DNA from: Bondarzewia mesenterica
Lineage: Eukaryota; Basidiomycota; Agaricomycetes; Russulales; Bondarzewiaceae
DNA: 64,000 bases
Direction of reading: 5' to 3'
Assembly: GCA_004802705.1 (NCBI GenBank)
Contig: SGPL01000069.1
Coordinates: 1-64,000, forward strand
In this document: piece after piece, positions 1 to 11,841 of the stretch
How positions within the stretch are numbered: the stretch's first letter is position 1
Layout: each line of letters begins with the position of its first letter
Program-made: the position numbers and the translations under genes
Notes under the pieces: generated by a model
Databases searched by the model: none
Told to the model about the DNA's origin: nothing
What the model saw: only the letters and a program-made list of their open reading frames with translations

Positions 1-1749
1 GGGGGGGGGGATGAGCAGTTCCCCAGTGGCGTCATAAAGACCTAATGTACCTTGAGAAGGGAAATTTGGGTCTCGAACAGTATAATGCGCGCCCCGTAAT
101 ATAATCATGGAAGTCTTAAAGTGTGAAATGTTCAGGATCGAGGGTGAATAGTAAGCCAAAATGAAGTTTATGCCAAAGGATTTTAGGGACGGGTTCTCCT
201 TCAGGAGTGAGTGGGCAAGACAAGCATACGACTTTTCATGACCAAGAATTTGAGAAATTCTGATTTTCCCCAAAGTACCGTCAGGCTCTAATAATCAAAA
301 GTTTTGTCGAAGGTGACTGAGGGATCCCTGGGCTTGGTGACACAAAAACGATGTGGCCATCCAGCCACCCGACGTCGTAAACGGATAAGATGGCCGCGTG
401 TTCTTTTCGGAAACTGGATCGAAGGGAGAAACGCATAACGGATATCGAAGTGGGATGAGGGCTGCCTTCTGACGCGCCGTTAGGCTACATTACACTGGGG
501 GTCAACCATCCCAGAGATATCGCGATAGTCGAATATGGCGTGGATTCAAATTTCCAATCGGCTGATTGGGCCCATGATTGGGGGAGACAACTGAGAAAAG
601 AGGTGCCGTGCTCTGCGACGAGAGGACATGTTAGATTGTATTCAATGAAATAATATCACAAGAATACGGATCGAAATGCTCACGAACATATCGCCTCGCC
701 AAATGCAATGGCACCGGCAGCCCACTACAACCGCGGCATCTTGAGCTGGAGTGAGAAGTCTTGCACAGAACGCGTAACCTCGCTGAAGTGAGAGTTTCAT
801 GGTCGGTGCAGAGGGCGTTAGTCTCCTCGGAGATCTTAAGTAAATGACCAAAGACAGGGCAGATAGCAATGAAGGATCCAGAATGCACCAAAAGCATTCG
901 AACTGGGAGCAGAAAGCTCACTTCCCTTATATAACAGCTTGGCCCGTTCGTTGGCTTACTTTTGAGTCTACTGAACTGCAGTGGACGAAAGGTTGAAAGT
1001 TCCGACTTGGATGGATTATGATCGACAGACCCCAGTTATCCCAGGTTGACTCTGACGACAACGTATCATATTGCCACCCCACAAAGACAGGGCAAGGGTA
1101 CCATGAATGCTATTGGTCTACGACTGACCTCCTTCGGTGCCCTTGCTCTCAATAGTCTGATACGTCTGCCCGAGCGATTGTAGACAGACTACTGTCAATA
1201 GCGCGAAGGAAGTAAGGTTCGCGACGCGCCGATAGCCCAGAACATGCGGAAGAGGCTGGAGCAGAGTGTTGGTGCAGTGCGATAAAGGCGATACATACTT
1301 CAATAATTGGCAGGCGCACAGAACCGGAGCTTTGAACCTATTTTTGCAACTGGCGCTGCAGTATTGCTGCCTATTGCTGCCATTGGTGTGACAGCCCGAG
1401 CGCCAAAGCACTGCCCAGTACCAGATGCAATGCAGAAGATTCTGAAAGTGCGCCGACATGAGCTTGACGGAACAAAGAGGAAGAGCGCCGAACAAGAAGG
1501 GTAAAGCGGTTCCAGCGGTGCCCGTCGCGACAGGAAAACAAGATGGATTGACCGCGGGATGACTCGTCAGGCTCACGACTCGACAAGGCCGTCGGCGGGC
1601 GGCTGCGGCAAGATGGAGCGGAGTACAAAATGCAGCGTGGCGCCGCAGTCTCAATCATCATCTCTCCACCTGCACCAGGTCTGTATCATTTCTCTCTCTC
1701 TCCACCCGCTCATCAACACACTTTTCAGTTCGTTTCTCTTGTATAGCAC
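1..1749. other. No recognisable gene
   Basis: The window opens with ten G residues. Open frames here overlap on both strands, are short, lack family motifs and do not join across plausible introns. The last 100 bases are pyrimidine-rich and precede the small protein gene at 1750, so they probably hold its promoter and 5' leader. The frame from 1118 to 1654 (minus) has coding length but a composition like noise. Confidence 0.5.
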
Positions 1750-2721
1750 ATGAAGTTATCCCCTATATCCTTGCTCATACTTGGCGCTGGCCTTGGTGGG
1801 TATTCTATGCGTCGATCACCACCTCATCGACTCACCATCTCCCCTATCATCTTCTACACACAGCTAGCGCCAGTCCGTTGAGTGTCCTCATCTCGACTAC
1901 TGAAGTCACCGCGTTGCGCTTGGGTCATCCAGCCGCGGCGGCGCACCATAATATGATGAACGCAGCTGTGCAGCCCGAGGCAGGCCTCAGGCCCACGCGC
2001 ATACGCCACCTTTGTAAAAGCATGCAAGACGGCGTCACCCGCTTCTTCGGGACATTCACCATGGGCCGCATGCCTTCTCTCCCCTCTGCTGTCACTATCC
2101 CTGTACCCTTGACCAACAAACACACTGATAGCGAGGAGCCGATCTTCAAACCTTCCGGGTTGTCTGTTGATGACGATGGCATGGGCGGTGTTCTTGTGAA
2201 GTTGCAGGCCGAGGAGATGGTGAACAAGGATGGGAGGCCCCTTCGCCAGATGTTCATGATGCATCATCGCATGAACCAGAGAGGCCCGTTTGTGCAGCGT
2301 GTTCATCGTGCCCTTATGTTTCTTGGTCCCTGGGAGGGTCGCGCCGTCGCCTTCGTTCTCGGTACGTTCTTTCTCCTCTCACCTTTTCTTTCCTCTGTTC
2401 ATTATCGCATGACGATACCATCACCCCTTCAAACACTGACACATCCGTCTAAAAATAACCGCAACCCGAACCCATCACGACACCATCACATTAGGCTGCG
2501 GAATTGGCGTCCTCCTTCGCATGATCTACGTCCTCGCCCTCGTCACCGTCCGTGCTATCCACGGATCTCGTGACTCGAACGAGCCCACCGATGTCTTGTA
2601 CCCCGTAGTCCTTATCGAGGACGCCGAGGACATCGTTGTCGCTCCTCCTCAGTACACTGATGAGAAAGTCACGGCTGCCGCGGAAACTCAGGACACCGAG
2701 GAAACCCAAGCTCGCGTCTAG
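1750..2721 (+). CDS. Small secreted or membrane-anchored hypothetical protein
   Basis: Three exons (1750-1795, 1864-2361, 2495-2721) join in frame into about 256 residues. Both introns have clean GT-AG ends. The N-terminus is a hydrophobic signal-like stretch (KLSPISLLILGAGLASAS) that is split by the first intron. A second hydrophobic segment starts at the exon 2/3 junction (GCGIGVLLRMIYVLALVTV) and is probably a transmembrane helix near residue 185. The tail is acidic, with DVLYPVVLIEDAEDI and a proline-tyrosine motif (PPQY). I infer a type I membrane topology with a lumenal or extracellular body and a cytosolic acidic tail. I recall similar signal-plus-TM proteins of unknown function in Agaricomycetes but cannot name a family. 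No enzymatic motif is visible. The exon structure is well supported; the function is unknown. Confidence 0.72.
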
Positions 2722-3345
2722 GTCCACATACAAATTTTTCCACCTCTCCGTTTGTAGATTGGGTTAGGGCGTATCCATGCACATCCTTACAGTAGTCGTG
2801 TGTCAATAGCGCGGGCCATACGTCGACGTCGAATCTTCTCAGCAGAGCTTGATTCATGCGTTCACGACTTGGCTTGTGCATCGAATCCAGTGACTCATAT
2901 CTCGTATCTCGTAACCTCCTTAATGGTACAAGTTTCATCCTCTCCCTTTTTGCCTCGAAGAGCATGTTTTTGAGGTCACCATTTTCCCAAATTCGCTTGA
3001 TGGACTATCTTTCTGTTAGTTACGACAATTCCTTTATGTGATTGCATTCTTGGCCAATATGAAGTCCCTCTGAGTGCCATATATTGTGCTAATGAGTAGT
3101 TTTCAGTTCATGATCGCGTTCGTGGAGAGTGATTTTAGAAGGTGATGTTGCACATAAACTGCCGCCGTCTTGTCTTGTGCGATGCATGGATTAGCAGATG
3201 TTAAATAAAGAAATTATGGTTACAGAGTCACAAGTTCTGCCACTTATAAGTAGTAGCCTAGGCAGCTTCTAAACACTATTAGCTTACACGCTTCGCGCGC
3301 ACTGTAAAGGCTGTATTCACCAAAATCAAACAGAAACGTCCAACT
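2722..3345. other. Intergenic, convergent 3' ends
   Basis: This lies between the ends of the secreted-protein gene (plus) and the DUF6533 gene (minus). It is AT-richer than the flanking exons and holds no motif-bearing frame. It probably contains both 3' untranslated regions. Confidence 0.5.
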
Positions 3346-5122
3346 CTACATCTCTTCCCTCCCTTCCTCGTAGCCTGGGTTCTGTAGCTCCTCCGTGTCC
3401 TGGCCTGAAAAAAAGGGCTGTGCAGTCCGGCCTTCATCTCCATGCTGCCGCCCCACTTCGATACACAGATCTGAGTCATGACTATAAAACGCCATCTGAC
3501 CGCCTAGCGTGTGAGTCCAATAAGGATATGGTCCATCGCGCGGCTGTGCAGCTTGGCGTATACTAAGAAGGATGCGCGAGGGCAGGATCGAGTACATGAC
3601 TCTTTGAATCCTGACAATAATGGAGCGTCAGATTACAGGATGCAGGAACATGAGGCAAATGGAGTAGTTAACGAGAAACGATGCGTACGATGCTAGCATA
3701 TTGGTGTACTCGCTCTGGGGAAAGAAATTATGAGATGTTTGTAATCGTGTCAGAAGAAGGAACTAACGGGCGCCGTAAAGATGATAATAACATTGGTGAG
3801 CGTAATGGCTACGAGGTGAGTCACATATCAGCCGCTACTGGCGAGCTCTGGTAGTTGAGTAGCAATACGGACCGAACAAGTAGAGGTAGTAAAGAAATCC
3901 TGCAAAAAAGAGTGAGCCCTTGTTACCTCACAAACAACATTCGCGAAATACTCGCCATCACGATAAAGGGTGTCAATCAGCTTGGAATTTGAGCGCGGAA
4001 CTGTGAAAATCAACTAGAGTTTCTCAAACTCAAACTGCACCACATACCATGTTGATGCCGCAACCCGTTTATCAACGTCAGAATGACAATCACTACATCG
4101 TACTTTGATGAACGATGCGAACGAGTTATTAAAAAAAAATGCCTACCTGTGTCAAAGAAAGCGAGTAGTACACAGTCCACGATCAAAATCTCACTCCCTC
4201 CCGAAACGACACAACCTCTTTTGAGGTGTGGAAAAATACTCGACATTGGCACAACTGCAGGTGATATATGCAATCAATAAATCGGCTCGCGTTCACCTGC
4301 CATTGCACTTACATGTCAACGACGACAAGAACTTTGCGAACGTGAAGCAATCCACAGCCTGGATGGCCGCTAATAAAATTGCGAGTCCGACCCCGATGCG
4401 CTTGTCGCAAGTCCAGAGGGCCCACGTTCGGAGGATTATCAACACTATGGTGAAATGGTTAAGTGTATGCCAAGGACGAGATAGAACACAAAACCAACGT
4501 TGCGATAATGCTAGTCCCCAGACAATGAGCCCTAGAGAGAGTAAGGTCGAGAGTCAGGCAACCGATGTGTAATCTAGGTGCGAATGAGACAGACAGCCTG
4601 TGATGTTGAATATCAGGCTGCACTCGTAGCTGGAAGCGTCTTTCATGAATTGGTCTGTACAGCAAATGATGAAGAAGTATGCTGAGCCCACGAAAGCCTC
4701 CAAGCACGTACAATACAAGATGACAGTCAGGTCGATAACCACAGAGTATCGAGTTATGAAGAACATTATCTTGGCGGCGCCGAAAGGAGAGTTCCAGACA
4801 TATTTGACCTCTTGTTCGAAAGTCAAGGCGTAGTCGTACAACTATCGAACGCATGGAAAATAAGACGATGCCATCCCACGCGAAAAAAAAAATGATATTC
4901 TCTCACCAGGATAGTGGCAGCGCAGACTTTATTGAAATGAATATGACACCCATCGCGTTGTTGGTAAAAGAAAGGACCTACGTACCATGGAAATACTGTC
5001 GACATTGTCGTGTCAGTGACAACAGAACGGGACGGCTTACTTACAGCAGGAGAGACCATACATACCGAGACGATATTAGTGCGCCAGATAGATTCTAGAC
5101 TAGCATTAGCGTCTTTGATCAT
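3346..5122 (-). CDS. DUF6533-domain multi-pass membrane protein
   Basis: The N-terminal DUF6533 signature is clear once introns are removed. NIVS in the first exon (5066-5122) joins YFH from a 10-nt exon (4986-4995), then CAATIL from a 20-nt exon (4907-4926), then LYDYALTFEQEV from an exon starting at 4841. Further on are FFITRYSVVIDL, later LRTWALW (about 4385-4440), a hydrophobic segment around 4160-4260, and DTLYRDGEYF near 3950. The C-terminal exon reads MYSILPSRILLSIRQAAQ and ends at 3346. This order (YDY, ITRY, LRTWALW, TLYRDG, QRVM-like end) is that of the large agaricomycete family of about seven-helix proteins with unknown role, often compared with receptors. The start could be ATG 5122, 5134 or 5152; 5122 is chosen as nearest the conserved block. 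Exon edges between 4600 and 3600 are approximate. It is at least seven exons and may be fully functional. Confidence 0.82.
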
Positions 5123-5152
5123 AAGATGGTACATAGGAAGGAGGAATAGCAA

Positions 5153-5991
5153 GAGTGATGAACAAAACTCATTGCATAGCGCTATATGTATAGAGTCCGG
5201 CAGCGCCCTCTATTACTCACGCGCAGGAGTCGCCGGCCCATCTCTGATCGATGATCGGTGATCCTGAGTTCGTATAGCGCCCAGGAAGCCAATAGAGGCG
5301 AGAGGGAGGATGGCCAGGAGGGCATAGCGTCTGTCTTTGTTCGATTTCAGCCATCCCATTCTTACTCAAACCAACTGCAAATTTTCTTATGCTCCTGATA
5401 TCTGGAATGTGTACCTCGCTCTGTGGGGTTTCAAATTTCAGCTCTGACTCTGAATGCCATCATGGTTCTTCCTGTTCAAAATTTGCATCACCTCACAGCC
5501 TTTCTTCTGTTCTTGAGACGTCCCTGGGCTATTCGCGCGGCCAGACATTCGAAGGAATTCAACCGCAGGGCACATTTCCCCCCACGTTTCCGCCCGCCAC
5601 TTACACTAGTATCCTTCTGCCCTTCAATTGCTTCCTTTCTGACCCGGCTGTTGCTGTGGATTGGCTGCGCATCCTACGATTAATATCCAACTGAATACAT
5701 AGATCTGCTAAGCCAAGCAGTCCCGACCATGAATCAAGTAATACTCCCATGCAGCTCGCTAGTCGAACAGTGTGTGTCTCTCAGATCTGCTCACATCCTC
5801 TTCTTTCCGATACGTACTAGGCTTCTCACTGGCTCGATTGAATTCATCGAAATCGACAGCTAGAAGATCTATGCATGTGCGCCATGTGCGCCGCCGCGCC
5901 CGCCCTCTATCCACTGCGTCAGCTACCTGCCGAGCCCTATGCTACCGACTAGCTCAAATATCAGGTGAATCATACCTGTCGCGCTATTAAC
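5153..5991. other. Intergenic region
   Basis: This is the presumed shared upstream region of the DUF6533 gene (minus) and the kinase-like gene (plus). Short overlapping frames at 5389-5700 and 5772-5990 show no family features. The part from 5860 to 5940 is GC-rich with repeated CGCC units. Confidence 0.4.
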
Positions 5992-6981
5992 ATGGGACGA
6001 ATACATCGTAGTCTGCCCATTCTTTGCCTGTACACTGCTGGTTCCAATCTTATGCTCCAATATACGCCAGAGGGGAGTGCCTGCGCGCGTCCAATCGAGG
6101 TCAATATAATCAAAGCATTCGCTCCATCCACCGTCGCACAAACCCTCCTCGTTCAAGCAACAGACCCGTCTCTTTCTCTTCCTGCCAAACTCGTACTCAA
6201 ACTCGTCGACCCTCGCTTTTCCACTCCTGATATATACCATGGCTACGGTAGAAATGTTCCATGGAATGCAGCCGTCGATGACCCCTTCAAAGCTCTTCTG
6301 AGTAATCTACTGGCAGTATGCTGATGGTATCGAAGCGGATCAGTCTGATCCCCCAGATTCCGCATACGAAGGCGAGTTCGGTGACTGGATGAGATAGATG
6401 GACAGATGGGAGGGCATCTCCTCGTCATACGGCCAGGAGGTCTCTGCGTTCAGAGCCTTGAGCTCTCTTCAGGGACTGCATATCCCGCGCTTCTATGGGA
6501 CCTGCCGTTACACCGTCGTCGATGGAAGTCCTAATCTTGATCCTCTCATTGCCAACGTCGATGGATTGCTCATCGAATATATCAATGGGACCCCTATGGA
6601 CAAGCTCACCGTCGTCACCGATATCTCTGAGGCGGACGCCGAGCGAGTCTCGCAAGGTGTGCTCCACACGATGCGTCGCATTCGTGATCTCAAGGTCATA
6701 TACGACGACGTCGCCGCACGAAACCTCATCTTTCGACACGACGACTTTGATCACCCTGTCCTGATTGACTTCGGGAGCGCTCTGCTCAAACCTTTACAGG
6801 CCACAGATGACGAGCGGATCGAGACCCTTCGTGGTTATAGCGAAGTCAAGGACGCAGATCGATGTTCATCCAGACGTGATCATGAATATGAATGACGAGG
6901 AGGGAAAGGAGAGGCGATGGTGACATTTGCGCTGGGGGATCAATCGATCAAGTCCGGGGTGAAGACCGCAGATGCCGACTG
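5992..6981 (+). pseudogene. Kinase-like (FunK1/APH-type) gene, apparently broken
   Basis: The first frame (to about 6310) has EVNIIKAF and KLVLKLVDPRF, matching the N-lobe of small agaricomycete kinase-like proteins. A second frame from 6398 reads WEGISSSYGQEVSAFRAL, LLIEYINGTPMD, then a catalytic-loop-like VIYDDVAARNLIF and a DFG-type LIDFGSALLKP. The Asp of the loop (YDD in place of HRD) and DFG are retained. The two blocks are joined by EADQSDPPDSAYEGEF in a third register, and the joint contains an in-frame TAG at about 6396-6398 just before MDRW. The reading frame also changes near 6300. After the stop at 6895 a plausible C-terminus continues in another frame (EAMVTFALGDQ, DWDWPQC, ending near 6981). 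No ordinary-sized intron repairs these breaks without deleting conserved residues. I interpret it as a decaying gene, though sequence error is possible. Confidence 0.6.
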
Positions 6982-7644
6982 GGATTGGCCACAATGTTGA
7001 TTTCCGTTGCCCTAATCGCTTTACATGGATCACACCTCAGGAATGGATATAGACTGGTGGTCACGGTGGTTATGTTTATTGAAGTTATTGTCAATAGTTT
7101 TTTTGGCAACTTGTCGCCGGTGGTGGAATCGCGGCACTACTAGAGTTTACTATTGTTGTACCAGTTTCACTGTTTGCCTCACAACTCCACGACCACATTG
7201 CCCTTCCTCATAGAGATTAACATACATGTGTGCAAATGTCTCAAAGCTGAAAGTCACATTTTTCCGATTTTTTTAGGGGAGGGGAAATATTGTCGGGCAA
7301 TGACCCAGAGTGGAGATTTAATTGGACGCTGTCAAACCCAATTGCAAGACACAGACAGAAAACAGGAGGTTGCAGTATGATGATTCACAAAATGCGCATG
7401 TCTCGTGCTATTACAAACTAGCTAGAGTGTGGAGGGTGCCCTTTCGCCTGCTTCGGGGCAGACAGCCTACATTTGGATGGGATAGGGTATATACTGAAAA
7501 CATTATATCAATAGCAGAAGCCTCGTATGTGAAAATGATGCAGCGAGTAATACACACATTAGAGCATAGGCTACAGCATCAACAAGCACGAAAAATAAGA
7601 TATAAAAGAACCGAGGGGTGAAGAACATATCGGCGTTGGCATAT
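6982..7644. other. Intergenic region
   Basis: AT-rich sequence lies between the kinase-like remnant and the 3' end of the transcription factor on the minus strand. Several small frames (7025-7213, 7153-7380, 7322-7621) have no recognisable motif and biased composition. It probably holds the transcription factor 3' untranslated region. Confidence 0.45.
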
Positions 7645-10600
7645 TTAAACTCTGAATAATGCTGGCGGTAAAGAAAACTCGGGTGCTAGGGGAGGTGGAA
7701 TATTCGCGATCGCGCAAGCTTTTTGCAGCTGCTCTCGAAGGCTATCACATTGAATGCGGTATGCTGTGAGAAGTAAGAAGCGTCAACGGGCGGTGTCAGT
7801 CAAATCAAGTATAGAGTTGAGCATGCCTGAACACGGCCACATCGCATTGAGTACTTCGATAGGAACGAGGAACGCCTTAGCAAGCTCGAGAGCGCGGATT
7901 AAAGTCTGATCACCACTCCATAGGTCCAGACATCTGGAGTAAGCAGATCAGAAAGGCTGAGGGGATAAAGCGAAGCCGTTGGCGTCGCGGTTGGACTTAC
8001 ATGGCCACCTGCCCAGTGAACCATCCTATCTGAAAAGGACGTCTCAGGAAGAGATGTCCACTAGGTTCCGCGAGACGGTGTATTGACGACTTGACTCTTT
8101 TAGCAACCTGCTCCTGATAATATACTAGGTACCATTTATATCAGCGCACATCTTGGTACATAGTTAAGATCAGGGGTCACGCACGCCACTCCTCCGCCAG
8201 CCTGCGATTCCACACGGGTCTGGCCGTAACATCCAGATCAAGTAACAACCTGCAAGCATCAAGAGTTAGGCTTCTGCGCATGACGACGGAAGAACCCCAC
8301 TACCGTCTCATGAGATATGTCACGGACAATCTTGTGCTGAAAAGTGTGAACGAGGTCAGAAACTCGACGGCTCCATTGTGCATGTAAGGGACTGACTTTG
8401 ATATGAACTCCCTACACATGTAAATAAGGGCGGTGTCGATGTTACATATATGGGCGTCCAGAGCTTGTTCCACGACACGAGTCTCTACGAACACGGTGAT
8501 GGCTATTTGCGTCTTCTGATCACTCGTCAGAGTCTCGTCCTGGAAGCGCACGCAACAGTTCCACAACAGCATGCTACGGCAATACAGCGCCCACACAGTG
8601 TCCTTCCCTGAATGTGGGGCGATGTGGCTCATGCGTTGCAGGGCCTCGCCAGGAAAGAGGAGGTTGAACTGTGTGTGTGTTAACCTCACAATGTAACATT
8701 ATAGAGCGGCTGTCATAGTATGATACTCACATTGGTAGAGTCGATGAGAAAAAGATCCAACGGTCTCTGCTGCGGATTCGAGGAAGCGCAAAAAGAGGTG
8801 TGATTTGCAGCAAGCATGAGTGCACTCCAACACAAAACGCCGCGTCTTTTCTTTCACAATCTCCACGGGAGACCATGATGGATCCCAGGCGGGCACAAAG
8901 GTCCAAGATTCCTTCGACGCAACGTGCGGAACTCCTTGAGGCAGGTTGATACACTCGCATTTCTTCGGCGCCTCATAATTGCTCGGATGAGCGACAGGAA
9001 CTCCTGCAACGGAGAAGTCGACAGGATCAGGGTCATTGATATCAAGATAAGTTAGCCGAAGGGTAGCAACGGTGTTGTCAAGAAACACGAGAGCTGAATT
9101 AGAGCGCGTAAGACTGTATTGCGGATGTGCCGACGTTTCGAATAAAGCAAGGATCTAGAGCAATGCGCGATTGAGAATCCACCAGTATGATGAGAACGTG
9201 ATCCTACCATAGCGGCCTCTGCAAGACCTAAATCAATCCACTGAGAGGCCCACGACGACTCCAAAGCGGATTGAGCAGCATCTCTTAATCGGAGGGCGCG
9301 GTCACGTCCTGCAGCGCCAAGCTCCAACTCGCTGGACCTTACCAAAGTCGCCAATGCTAGACCGGCAAGCACGAGCGAGGGTTGTACACGAGATCGCTCT
9401 TCCTGATCGTACAGATTACGAAGGAATAAAGGAATGTTGATGAAGATTAGCCAATAACTGCTCTGAGAAAAACTGTAAAGGCCGTGATCAGATGAAACGG
9501 AGGCAATAAAAGCTAGCATGCTCCGCACTAACAGAAGATTGAGATCGGTAGAAATATCTCTTAAACTGATGGCAAGTCACGGTCAGCAGATCGATCTGTG
9601 GGCAGGCCGGAGGCACTTACGATTGTTCACGTGTGGGAGAATACCAAGCCAGAAGATCATCCCACCACACCTCGCGACTGAATTGAGTCGATGGGACTGG
9701 GGGTATCGCGAGGCGACGGTCATCACTGAAAGGTTCAGGAGAATGTATGTCGAGTTCAAAAGGGGGCGTCACTGTTCGGTCGACCGCGTCGACCTGCAAT
9801 GCGGAGACCATGCTCCGGTGAAATGACGGAGAAAGACGTCTCTTCGAAGAAGGGACGGTCAATATCGAGCCGAATACATCTTGAGGCCGTGAGGATCACT
9901 TACCTTGTAGTATCCGTCGACGTTTAATGACTGCGAGGATTCTGGTCCTACAGAGAAAGACGAGGAGTGCGCAACGTGAAGCGCGTTCTGATCTGAAACG
10001 GCTGTGTCCAACACGGGCGCATGTACGGACAACTGAAGGATGTCTGGCTTAAGACCGGTCGCAGAAGACGCAAGGGGCTCGTTCACGGTATCGGCTTTCC
10101 GCTTCTTCTTCGGATGGGGTGCAGATCCATCAGCGGGGCGCTTCTTGCAGGACCGTTGGCGGGTCCCAGGCCGCTTATCTGGTCCTCTTCGTTTTGGCGC
10201 CGCGTCGTAAACACACTCATTATTCCGTCGGAGGCAATTGTTGCACTCTGGCCTGGTAGAATCGCAACGAATCTTGCGGGCACGACTGAAAGTAGTCACA
10301 TAGTACTGAGCTCTCATGTCACGTTACAAGTAGGTTGGAACGTCAACTGACCACTGACGACAGGCAATCACAACATTGGAGATTTCCTTGCGCGTACCTC
10401 GTACTGGATGAGGGCTGGACGGGATCGCGCCAGTGGAAGGCCCGCTGGTGGTCGAAGAGGATGCCTGGGGCTCCATGCTCGACGTCGGTTGGTGAGACCT
10501 TTCCGGATGGCCGGATGCTGCTGATTGAGCAAGGGGCGGATGCGTGGAAGGAGCGGCGAACTGGGAGTCGAGTGTGTGATCGGTGAGAGAAAGAAACCGA

Positions 10601-11021
10601 GGGTGAGAGTTGCTAAGTGAGAAAGCTGAAGATGTAAGAGATTGGGCATAGATGTCGGAACGATGAACGCTCAGAGGGTGGTTTAGAAGCTGGAAGGGTT
10701 CGATGACCTGAGGATTGTCGCCGTGCACCGTTGAGAAAGATTGCGGGGACTTGAGTGGAGAGGCGATAAGAGAGGACGTATGAGGTATAGACACGGTATC
10801 AATTGAGCGATATCGGACTTTGTTGAAGAGCTCGTTAGCTCCAAATGTGATAGGCGCAAAGGCTCTATGGACATACTGTCAGGTATGAGGTGAGGGTAGG
10901 GTTGATCAAAGACGGGTGAATGCACCAAGTCGGAGCCCTCCTCGCTGGATGCAGGACCCTCCTCGGAGCTAGGACCTCTTGGGAAGGGTGTGTATAACTC
11001 GTCGTTAGCGCTGGCGACCAT
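7645..11021 (-). CDS. Zn2Cys6 fungal transcription factor
   Basis: A classic Zn2Cys6 cluster appears after removing a 66-bp intron (10286-10351) that splits a cysteine codon: ACRQC then RARKIRC, STRPECNNC and LRRNNECVYD, giving C-x2-C-x6-C-x6-C-x2-C-x6-C. A basic linker follows (KRRGPDKRPGTRQR). The rest matches a widespread agaricomycete subfamily: QFSREVWWDDLLAWYS (about 9650), SSYWLIFINIPLF, RVQPSLVLAGLALATL and SSWASQWIDLGLAEAAM (9210-9450), ILALFETSAHPQY, KDTVWALYCRSMLLWN (about 8570), CNIDTALIYM, then VAKRVK and FLRRPFQIGWFTGQVAMC, ending PPPLAPEFSLPPALFRV at 7645. At least eight introns are needed. A low-complexity Ser/Pro region of 150 or more residues precedes the cluster, which is unusual because such clusters are mostly N-terminal. 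The start (ATG 11021 or 11063) and the first exon junction near 10860 are unresolved. It is a nuclear DNA-binding regulator of unknown target. Confidence 0.88.
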
Positions 11022-11063
11022 GGGTGATACGGTTATAGACAGTAGCTCTGTGACGAGAGACAA

Positions 11064-11841
11064 GAGGGGGCTATTCTTCAGGACAAGCGGGCGAGGTCAA
11101 GGTGGGAGCAGACCACGCGAGTAGGAACTAGGGCAGACAGTCTCATGCCCACGGCGCCGTCAGCAGCGTCACAATAGACCGAGGCCCGATGAATAGTCGA
11201 TGGGTTAGGTTATGTTGGGAGAGAAGGACGGGCTTCTCTTCGGGATGAGCGCTTTGGAGACGGGAATTGTGCGGCTCAGCGTAGGCAGGTTCAACGCCTA
11301 TGTGAGGTTATGAAGAGGACGTGCTCGTTGCCAACTTGCACGACGGACGCATCGTCGTCGTGTCGCCTTGACCGGTCCTTGAGCTGTTTTGCCGGCCCGT
11401 GTTGCCACCGAACTATGCCCGACAATCCCAGGCACTCTTGTTCAATCTCCGCGACCTCCACTCCGTTGCGCTTTTCGTTCCATGCATGTAATATCATATA
11501 TTTATATCGTGTACCAATCACCGCTACATTGTGCACACGCACACGACAGTCGTTTCAGTAAGACAAAAAGACAGAAACAAGGGAGCAAAGTTGGGAGACA
11601 AAAGGAAAAGATACAACGAAGTCTCGCAGCCCATCTGGTCGTTGACAACACCTGAATGATTGGGAAGCAGGAAGAGAAAGGTTGGGCACATGAGGATCGC
11701 ATGAAGCGCGACGGACGGAAAATTCACCCATTGGCGTCTGTCCAGGCCGTGCACGGAAGAACTGGGGCACAGATAGGGTTCAAAGAAATCAACACAGTGA
11801 GCAACGCATCTGGACGATCTTTCCATCTCGCCAAAAGGCGC
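11064..11841. other. Intergenic region, 5' of transcription factor and 3' of PWWP gene
   Basis: No supportable gene. Frames at 11291-11561 and 11389-11826 on both strands overlap and have no motifs. The stretch probably carries the promoter of the minus-strand transcription factor on its left side and the PWWP gene 3' untranslated region on its right. Confidence 0.45.

Noticed and set aside
1..10. Poly-G run at the window start considered as a telomere or gap marker
   Set aside because: Ten G alone do not match a telomere repeat, and no other end-of-contig sign is visible.
1118..1654. 178-codon open frame on the minus strand
   Set aside because: No domain, no splice partners, composition like random sequence, and overlapped by other frames of similar length.
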